NCBI GenBank assembly: GCA_951213105.1
Contig: OX578140.1
Location: 120,077,653-120,141,652, forward strand
Source of the DNA: Amaurobius ferox
Taxonomy: Eukaryota; Arthropoda; Arachnida; Araneae; Amaurobiidae
Direction: 5' to 3'
DNA: 64,000 bases
How positions within the stretch are numbered: position 1 is the first letter of the stretch; every line of letters starts with the position of its first letter. The notes beneath the pieces are model-generated. The model was not told where the DNA came from. It did not search any database and saw only the letters and a list, made by a program, of their open reading frames with translations. Made by a program: the position numbers and the translations under genes. Shown piece after piece: positions 56,777 through 64,000 of this stretch.

Positions 56777-57014
56777 CACTTGAACGACGGAAGCGATCAT
56801 TTTAACCGCATAACTACTTTGAGAAACGATTCCTCCAAAATGGCTAATCCCAGCCCATTGAAATTTTATGACTTTCTTATTTTCTTCAGTGTTTTCAATA
56901 ACGTTAAGAAAAGTCATAAAACTTCAATGGGCTGGGATTAGCTGTTTTGAAGGAATCGTTTCTCAAAGTACTTATGTGGTCAAAATGACCACTAGAATGA
57001 CGGACATTCTAGTG
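56777..57014. mobile_element. piggyBac-like palindromic MITE, 238 bp
   Basis: Left arm CACTTGAACGACGGAAGCGA to GACTTTCTTAT and right arm (complement from CACTAGAATGTCCGTC) are nearly perfect inverted repeats of about 100 bp, with a ~20-bp loop near 56890. Shared arm text includes ACTTTGAGAAACGATTCCT and CTAATCCCAGCCCATTGAA. TTAA precedes it (56773-56776) and TTGA follows (57015-57018), suggesting a TTAA target with one change, as in piggyBac. Confidence 0.8.
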
Positions 57015-58202
57015 TTGAACTCTACTTTTGGGGTTGAGTAGAGAAAATGTAGCTTAAATGGCAAGATTAGTCTGAATATTAATGGCTAAATATTTCATTT
57101 GCTGTAATTAATATGTTAAAATTTAAATTAGGGGTGTTCCAATACCCAATACTGATTATTGGTTTCACTGATATCAGTATTTTTCCAATACCAATGATAA
57201 TTTGATAGAGAACCAACAGATCTGATACATCTTAATTTTTTCATTTTTATACCACAGAATTGATGCAATTGGTTTTCTTAAACTTTCTTTAGAATGGTAT
57301 GGAGATCCTTACTTTTTTTAATTTGGTCGAGTGATAAGCTTGAGATTATTGTATTTTTATTAATTTTGTACTGTCATTTCCAACTTGCTAAGTTAGGAAA
57401 TTATGGAGATAGTGATTTTTTTTCACAAATTGAGTTTCAAACAGAAAAATATTAAATGTGTTCTTTATATACCAGAAGTTGCCATTTCAACTAAGCTTGC
57501 TTGTGCACTAAGAACTCATTCTTCCAGCTTTATTTTATTCTCTTCTGAATCTCTGTGCTTATTTAGTAGTTTTGATTTGACTTAAGTGTATTTTCATGCA
57601 TGTACCTTTGATTTAAGTATGTATTTAAGGTGTCGCCACATAGTCACTATACGCCCACTAAGTGGGTATCAATTTAAAAAATCTGAGGTGCCCACTGCAC
57701 TCTGTCACTCTACACAAAGACAGGGGAAAAGCACTTATTTAAGGTGTATCATGCTCACTGTGTGAATGTACCTGAAAATTCAAGTACATTCACATTTTGC
57801 ATAGAACAAGTGACCTATGCCCTTGCTAAGCGGACATTTTTTAACAAAGGCTGCATAGTTCTAACAAAGTTAGTAACAAATATTGAAATACTCTACGCCA
57901 GTGCAGCGGGTCAAAAGCAAGGTTAATAGAACATTAACTGGTTGTGCAATCCCCTATATAGATAATGCTTACTAAATCAGATCTAAATAACGTGTGCTTG
58001 TGTACATTTATCTTTTTAACACATGATTAGGTACTGTAAAAAGTATGTATTTGGCACAAATTACTTTTCATTACAAAAGAAAAACCCATTCTTTGTTTAA
58101 ATTTCATATTAGTGTATTTAGTTCAATGGACAGAAAGCAAGCAGCACTTTTTCTGTCCCCCCCCCCCCCCCCATTCACAAATTATAATGATTTGTACTAA
58201 TC

Positions 58203-58520
58203 ATGCCTGAAATGGGATGTACCGTTGTCATGTGCTATAACAATTTAGAGAAGCCTGGGCAAAATCTTGAAACATACCATATTATGTATCATAATTTTCC
58301 TAAAGATGAGGAGGTTCAGAAACATGGATCAATACATGTAAAAAAGATGAAAATTGAAATTCTAACTCATACTCTGTATTTACCGCATTTTACAGCTGAT
58401 ATTTATGAAAAAATTTAAAAGCCGAACTTTTAAATTTGCCCCAAAAGTGCAAATTAAAGAAGGCTGCTGTTCCTTCACATATGCTTAGAAATGAAGATTC
58501 TAATGAAGCACAGGTCATAA
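58203..58520 (+). pseudogene. THAP-type zinc finger sequence, broken
   Basis: ATG 58203 opens MPEMGCTVVMCYNNLEKPGQ, with CxxxxC as in a C2CH THAP finger, then YHNFPKDEEVQKHG. The invariant Trp of this block is Gly. PHFTADIYEK follows where CSxHF is expected, so the third zinc Cys is Leu. After a stop and frameshift near 58420, KLKKAAVPSHMLRN (AVPS-like end of THAP domains) follows. THAP domains bind DNA in host proteins and in P-element transposases. The lost zinc and core residues show a decayed copy. It lies in intron 2; whether it came from a P-like transposon or a host gene is open. Confidence 0.68.
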
Positions 58521-58866
58521 AATTTGAATGTAAATTTAGACAAGAATGCAGAGGAACAGAAGAAATTAGCAGAAACAATTACATAGACAGTGGAAAATTA
58601 TGAAACTGGAATTAAAGAAGAACCAAAGAACCTAAACAAAAATTATGAACTGGAAGAAAAATATAAAATATTGTAATCAAATTATCTTATTTTACATCTT
58701 CAAAATTGAAAAAATAAAAAATATGCAGATTATGAACCATAATTCGAGAATTTGGAAAGCAAAATATTAGAAAAAGACCTACAGGACAGGAAATGTTTAA
58801 TAAAGCCAGCTTGATATTTTGCTTAAGAGAACTTATCACTGCATTTTTATTTAATTTATTTTTTCA

Positions 58867-59414
58867 GTTCAAAAGAAGAAAATGCCACTGTATTGCAACT
58901 TTAATTAATTATTCCCAGTCTGCTTACATTGTATAGTGTGCTTTGGTTATTTATACCAATTTATATATTCTAATTTGTTAAAAACATTTTTTTTTTTTTC
59001 AAAAGTAAAATTTCGCTAGATTACAATTATAGCTTCAAATCTTTTTGAAGTTTGGATTATTAATTCATATTTTTTATGTTATAAGTGATGAAAGAAGGAA
59101 AAAAGGAAAATTGATGAAATAAGAATATGATTTTTTTTTTTTTTTTCATCTCAAAAGAAGAAAATGCCACTGTATTGTAACTTTAATTATTCTCAGTCTG
59201 CTTACATTGTGTAGTGTGCTTTGGTTATTTATATATTCTAATTTGTTAAAAAACACTTTTTTTTTTCAAAAGTAAAATTTCTCTAGACTACAATTATAGC
59301 TTCAAATCTTTTTGAAGCAATCTTTTTGCTTTAAATCTGTTTGGATTATTGATTCATATTTTTTATATTATAAGTGATGAAAGAAGAAAAAGGAAAATTG
59401 ATGAAATAAGAATA
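58867..59414 (+). repeat. Tandem duplication, ~270-bp units
   Basis: CAAAAGAAGAAAATGCCACT to GATGAAATAAGAATA occurs at 58867-59130 and 59152-59414 with small indels. The two units are separated by a poly-T run. A triplicated CTTTTTG phrase lies in the second unit. Confidence 0.88.
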
Positions 59415-60644
59415 AGCACTTAAAATGAGCTTGTATTGTGATGAATTTTTAAATTTTCATTTATTGAAGAAAAATTAGTTATCAGATATAAAAAAATTCA
59501 AAGTACTTTTTATCTAGATACTATGACACAAATTTTAAACCAAATGATTTTATTTATATATTCTATTTTTAAAATAATGTTCGTTTAAAAAAACTTCACA
59601 TTTTACAATTAACTTTTAAGCTTTTGAAATGTCGATTGCAAGCTTAATGGTATATTAATCTTGAGAAATATTCAAAGAACAAAATATTCAGGAACTGCAC
59701 ATTCAACACATTACAATATTCATGATTTTCTCAAATTTAAAAAAACGCCAAATGTATGAACACTATAATATAAAAATGATTGTACTGATGATATATTTAA
59801 ATTACAGATTGTATAAAAGAATGAATCTGAATACTCTTCATTAAAATATTAGTTTCCTTTTAAATACAAGATTGCCTTCCTGAGACTTGGGTGAGTGGTC
59901 ATGCTAAAGCTCCTATATATATGAGATGACTCATCAGGAAGCCCATCGAAGCCCTTAACATTAGCTCTGTTTGAATTTTAACTCGAACACTTTTATCTAC
60001 TCAAGCAATTTCGCATATATATAGATTGCATTGCCGTGTAATGCTGAAACATCCTTTAGCATCCATGTTTAATTTCAAATTGTGTGAAGTGTGATTTCCC
60101 ATATATAAATTAAATTCCCGTGTAATGTTTAAACATCCTTTTCCATCCATCTTATTTTTGATAAAATCTCAAATCAGTTAAACAGTACTTTCACATCTTT
60201 GTAGTTTACATAAAAATGAAGAATTATTTTCCTTAAAATATGCTGAAATTGAATGATTGTACAATGGAATTTTTTCCCCTTATTTTTTAGACAATAGAGT
60301 CCCAAAATCATTTTTCTATCCACTTTCGTCTAATTACCTAAATTATAACTTGAGAACTAAACCTCTTATAACTTGAGAACTAAATTTTAGTGAGCCCCCT
60401 CTAAAATTTCTATCTGCTTATAACCACTGATATATGTTTTTGTATACACTATGTAAAAACATTTTTCTTATGCAGTAGGCATTTTCAATATTATATAGTG
60501 AGTTATCATTTTTGAAAAACAAAACATACATTTTTTGTGTGATGTAAAAAAAAATCCCTATTTTTCTCAAAGTGATATTGAACAGGCTGACATACAGAAC
60601 ACCGTAAAAATGCTCATCACACTATCTACTGGATTTTTATTCTC

Positions 60645-61425
60645 TAATGTTGTCAAGTATGTTAATTTAACGATTTGGTGTCATTTTTGTAATTAACATT
60701 TTTGCAATTTTGACAATATTCTTGATTTAGCACCATTATAAGAAAAGTCACAAGTTGGTGATATTTTGCCAAATTTATTGCTATGTGTTACAGATAGATG
60801 GATAGAGAAAGTTTTTTTTATATAAATAAATGGCTATTTGTAAATTGTTGAGTGTAAAGATACAAAACTATTACATTAAAAAAATCTCACAAATTAAACT
60901 AACTAGATCCACGAGAATGATGACAAATTTGACTCATAATATTGCATATGAAAAGTGAACATATTTCAGTATATTTTATACTTATTTAATTTTATGTAAT
61001 ATTTTTGATAAATGTATTTGAAAAGCATGCAATATCTCTAAAGCAGTTCATGCCAGCATTTTGTCGTTCATTTTCTAATGAAAAATTATACAAGAAATGG
61101 CCAGTTATGTAACATTATTGAAAGTCCTGATTTTTTTTCAAAATTTCATTAAAAAATTTAGAGACCTTCCGAATATTTGATTACATTAAAAAGCAATAGG
61201 TTTCCAGTATTCATTAATTGTTTTATTTGTACCAAATTTTGTTCAAAACACTCAATTTGTGAGATATTGCATCCACAGACACACAGACATCACCTCAAAA
61301 ATATTCAATTCAAGTTCAAGGATTCTTAAAATGTGCTCTTCCATCAAAAACTTGAATTTAAATTTCGACCTCATCACAATACCTTTCCTGTACATTATGT
61401 ATATAGTGAAACTAAAAATGACCGG
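60645..61425 (-). repeat. ~800-bp interspersed repeat, copy 2 (reverse)
   Basis: On the minus strand the order matches 17827-18629: TATTGTGATGAGGTCGAAAT, GGAAGAGCACATTTTAAG, GATGTCTGTGTGTCTGTGGA, AACAAAATTTGGTACAAA, then later TTCACTTTTCATATGCAATA and CACCAACTTG. It is diverged and has no long frame of its own. Confidence 0.65.
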
Positions 61426-61816
61426 GTTAATCAAAGACTGAATACTTGCCTGCATAGTAGGCATGGCCCCACAAGCTGCTACACTTTTTAGGAACTGTTT
61501 AGGAGCCTGGTGCTTATTTACGATAGTGATTAATTAGGCATTTATTTAGGGTGTCATCGCTTAGTGGCTAATGTGCCCACTCAAAAAGCATGGATTTTTA
61601 AAAGTGATTGCTAAAAGAAATGACTGCTAGCTGTGAACTGTAGCTAGTGGTATTTACTATTTCAGGATCATTCTTTTACTATGATTTTTGGAAGAACATA
61701 TTACCATGTTTTTTAATTGTTCATCTTGTTTATATTTACTATTTTCAGAAATATTTCAGTAAATTTTAGTAAAATATATGCATAACTGGTTTTATATATA
61801 TTTTATTTATTTGCAG

Positions 61817-61830
61817 AGCCTGATGTGTGA
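61817..61830 (+). CDS. ATP5F1E: ATP synthase F1 epsilon subunit, exon 3 (end)
   Basis: After TTTATTTGCAG the bases AG complete the split codon to AAG, giving KPDV and TGA (61828-61830). The full protein is then 55 residues ending WKDGKPIKPDV, close to usual lengths (51 in human, about 60 in flies). The phase match, the clean acceptor and the poly(A) signal 78 bp later support this tiny exon. It is inferred rather than proven; a longer exon 2 is the alternative. Confidence 0.78.
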
Positions 61831-61907
61831 GAATAAGAACATAGGATTATGACCTGGAATTTAATATCATTTTCTTCATTCTTTATCTCATGTATTTATT
61901 TAATACA

Positions 61908-61913
61908 AATAAA
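61908..61913 (+). promoter_or_regulatory. Poly(A) signal AATAAA of the ATP synthase epsilon gene
   Basis: AATAAA lies 78 bp after the stop codon in A+T-rich 3' UTR-like sequence; the cleavage site would be expected 10-30 bp on. Confidence 0.6.
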
Positions 61914-62424
61914 ATTAGTAGATTAAAAATGTAACTATGTTATGATGCATTATGTATATATTTGTTTTATATAACGCTAAAAAAAATTGAAAAAATAAAA
62001 TATTATTAAAAATCTTACTAAGTTACACTGTTAGTAAAATGCCCTAAAAATTTAGCAATCTTAACATTGTTGGTCATATTTGATTAAAATTAAAACCGTG
62101 GGGCACCCATAAAAGAATTGTTTGGACATTAACAGAATTTTAACGAATAATAGAAGTGATAACATAGAAATGACATATACACTCTTTTGCAAAAAAAACA
62201 AAAACAAAGCACCTCTAAAAAATAATCCAATAATCTCGAAATTTCACATGCAAATTATTTTATATCAAGTACGCAAATGATTAAATTTGCAAGGCCAATG
62301 AGTGTTAACTTCGGTCATAGCTTGCGTTTCTACTGCACAACTAACATCCTATAAAACAGGTTAAAAATGTGGACGGTTTGTCTTTGCTCGTTACCGGTGT
62401 TGCAGTCCATGGAGGCAACCAATA

Positions 62425-62682
62425 ATGCCGTTACGATGTCTCGGAAGACCTTATAAGCAATTAAGACGAGTTCGAATGTGGTTATATAGTCGGGATGTGT
62501 GAAGCTAGCTGGTCATATTGGGCAATAGGCTGCCACCTGCACTGAATGGACGTTGCTGTGCAAAGGTGCTGGCAGCAATGGTTACTGCAGGGAGCTCATC
62601 AGTGGAATGAAGACTCTGGAAGGCCAAGGTGCACGAATGTGAAGCAAGATCGGATGATTGTGCGACAGGCCCGAACTGTTGG
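62425..62682 (+). pseudogene. Tc1 transposase N-terminus (element 2)
   Basis: It begins MPLRCLGRPYKQL; after a shift DEFECGYIVGMCEASWSYWA and IGCHLH follow, then after a stop MDVAVQRCWQQWLLQGAHQW and SGRPRCTNVKQDRMIVRQAR. These are the paired-like helix-turn-helix and GRPR hinge of Tc1 transposases. The reading is cut at RTVG, where the insertion begins. Confidence 0.82.
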
Positions 62683-63583
62683 AAACTTAGTTCTGTTTTC
62701 ATCACGATTCTCGTCTCGCGGGAACGTGATTTCATTTTTAGAATGGTTTTTCTGTGAATGACTCGTGACAGGAACAGAACAGGCCGATCATGCAAATCGC
62801 CTTCTTGCCACACGTGCATCCTGTTTTGCATATTGTGAGGGTGCTGCTGTCAACGGTTGTGTTCCGGAGCGTACCTATCACTGTGTATATATGATAGGAC
62901 ACATTCTCAGTACTTGGTATATGGAGATATATGACTTGGTATATGGAGAGGTGTAGAGGACCTTGTTAGATCTTAGATCATGGATTGATAAATCGAGATT
63001 GAATAACCTGACCTTATGCTATGCAAATACTCAGTTTGAGTATGTTGCGATAGGTTTAGTGCGGTAAATTCTTCTAATGTTGGCTCTTTCAGTTTTAAAG
63101 AGGCCAAGTTAATTTCTGCGAGTTTTTGGACTCAGTGTAATGCCATGACGTGTGACCTGACGATGGTGGCTTCGTGAAAGAACACGGCATCTGTGGTAAG
63201 GTAATTTTATTTACTTACCTGTGTTACGACAACGATAGTTACTGAGAGTGTGTGCCTAGTCATAGACTATATCTAACAACCTTTTTCTATGAGCTTGCTG
63301 GCTCATTTTTGTAAATACTGTTTACTTTACTAAGACGTTACGTTTGTGTAACTATATTAGAATAATGGATATCACGTCAATAAAAGTGATTTTGTGTTCG
63401 ACATACTGATTCTTTATTGATGAACATTTCTTTAAACTCACCTGTATAATATCCTCTGCTAAACTACCACTCTGCTAGTAGTGAAAAATTAAGACATCAG
63501 CACGCTAGATTATAAGGACATTAGTTAAGGTGAATATATCTTCTAGAGTCAGATTAAAGAAGTATACACCAACCAACACGAAG
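62683..63583. other. ~0.9-kb insert of unknown type in the Tc1 gene
   Basis: Transposase reading stops at ACTGTTGG (to 62682) and resumes at GGTCCAACAGCATC (63585), so the DNA between is foreign. It is less A+T-rich than its surroundings, has an AATAAAAGTGATTTTGTGTT phrase at 63379 and two copies of CTTGGTATATGGAGA (62914, 62936). No TG...CA ends or clear target duplication could be fixed. A solo LTR is possible but not shown. Confidence 0.5.
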
Positions 63584-63584
63584 T

Positions 63585-64000
63585 GGTCCAACAGCATCAT
63601 TGTCTGCCATTCAACATGTTACAGCCTCTTCCAGGTACCTTCCACCATCTCGAGGTGCTTGGCTGAGGTGGGCTTACACTCACGGTGGCCTTTAAGATGT
63701 CTGCCCATAACCCCACAACATTGCCAGAGTCGTTTGGAGTGGTGTCGTAGCCGAGCATCATGGCTGCCAGCAGACTGGCATTGCATAATGTTCAGTGATG
63801 AATCAGGCTTCAGTCTTTCAGCAGATGACCACCGAGTACATGTCTGGTGGCCCCAGGGCCAGCTGTCCCAATCAGCCTTTGTTTTACACAGTCATTACCC
63901 CCTCCCCGGCCGTCCAAATAGCTGCTCTTAGTCCTCAGGACGAGTCGGACGGTCTGGGTCTTCAACAGTCATTACCCCTGGTGTGATGGTGTGGGGTACT
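63585..64000 (+). pseudogene. Tc1 transposase core (element 2), partial
   Basis: It resumes GPTASLSAIQHVTAS, then VGLHSRWPLRCLPITPQHCQ, SRLEWCRSRASWLPADWHCI and the first catalytic block MFSDESGFSLSADDHRVHVW. A SINE tail interrupts at 63902. After it PGVMVWGT reaches the window end. The second and third catalytic residues lie outside the window. Confidence 0.87.
63902..63964 (+). mobile_element. SINE tail, plus strand, 14-bp target duplication
   Basis: GAGTCGGACGGTCTGGGTCT-TCAACA matches the sense 3' end of the tRNA-SINE, and CCCCGGCCGTCCAAATAGCT matches the part before it. ACAGTCATTACCCC is duplicated at 63888-63901 and 63965-63978. It is the only plus-strand copy and is inserted in a transposase gene. 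The middle is more diverged than other copies. Confidence 0.82.

Larger units (their letters stand above)
56662..61816 (+). other. Intron 2 of the ATP synthase epsilon gene (5.2 kb)
   Basis: Bounded by GTAATG and TTTATTTGCAG. It contains the palindromic MITE at 56777, the THAP-like pseudogene at 58203, the tandem duplication at 58867 and the reversed interspersed repeat at 60645. A phrase like GTGTC-CGC-TAGTGGC...GCCCACT occurs near 57630 and 61548. 59420-60640 shows no other feature. Confidence 0.8.
62180..64000 (+). mobile_element. Tc1-like element 2, interrupted, runs off the window
   Basis: Left end CACTCTTTTGCAAAAAAAAC (62180) follows TA (62178-62179), as for Tc1 elements. The transposase begins at ATG 62425 and is interrupted by ~0.9 kb (62683-63583) and by a SINE tail (63902-63964). 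The right end lies beyond 64000. Confidence 0.85.

Noticed and set aside
57125..57230. GGGGTGTTCCAATACC start as another hAT element
   Set aside because: The wording is suggestive, but I found no partner end or 8-bp duplication.
1..64000. CRISPR arrays, bacterial operons, intact tRNA or rRNA genes
   Set aside because: No regular short repeats with unique spacers were seen. tRNA-like and 5S-like sequences occur only inside retroelements.

Overview
This 64-kb window is A+T-rich, repeat-dominated, intron-containing animal DNA. The only conserved host gene I can support is a three-exon gene for the epsilon subunit of mitochondrial F1 ATP synthase. Its 55 codons are spread over 12.5 kb (49368-61830, + strand). 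The protein, the transposon mix (Tc1/mariner, hAT, pogo/Tigger, Penelope-like, a Ty3/gypsy element with INT before RT, tRNA-derived SINEs) and a 5S rRNA fragment resembling the arthropod form suggest an arthropod. A chelicerate is my guess, not a demonstrated assignment. There are no bacterial-style operons, no CRISPR array and no intact rRNA or tRNA gene.

Layout. 1-6570: arrays of diverged ~150-bp monomers in elements with conserved ends (2012-4051, 4873-6165), plus smaller duplications. 7238-10072: a SINE, then a deleted pogo/jerky-type transposon split by a 1983-bp hAT derivative (8-bp target duplication). 10605-16046: an old Ty3/gypsy-type LTR element with ~400-bp LTRs and pol order INT-RT-RNase H. 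17785-22415: an ~800-bp interspersed repeat, a perfect 79-bp direct repeat, ~175-bp tandem units and two SINEs. 22990-28790: a fold-back-like inverted repeat whose spacer holds a chimeric 5S-tRNA SINE and a 565-bp LTR-like miniature element with a tRNA-like sequence in each terminal repeat; a hAT pseudogene lies in one arm. 29585-37005: two head-to-head Penelope-like copies with nearly identical arms, one carrying a 3180-bp Tigger. 37437-45007: a mariner-family copy with TIRs, a Tc1-like copy that has lost catalytic residues, and a 5'-truncated LINE with a 19-bp target duplication. 46370-46599: a hAT MITE. 49368-61830: the ATP synthase epsilon gene, with a SINE piece, a minisatellite, a 2.4-kb hAT element, a pogo-like fragment, a piggyBac-like palindromic MITE, a broken THAP-domain sequence and a 270-bp tandem duplication in its introns. 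62180-64000: a second Tc1-like element, interrupted by ~0.9 kb of unknown DNA and a SINE tail, running off the window.

Insertion order can be read from nesting: hAT after pogo at 7.6-9.6 kb, Tigger after Penelope at 32.8-36.0 kb, SINEs after satellite units at 21 kb and after Tc1 at 63.9 kb. Most element ORFs are broken. The Penelope arms (by their identity) and the LINE (open frame, perfect target duplication) look youngest. All identifications come from reading the sequence; no database search was run.
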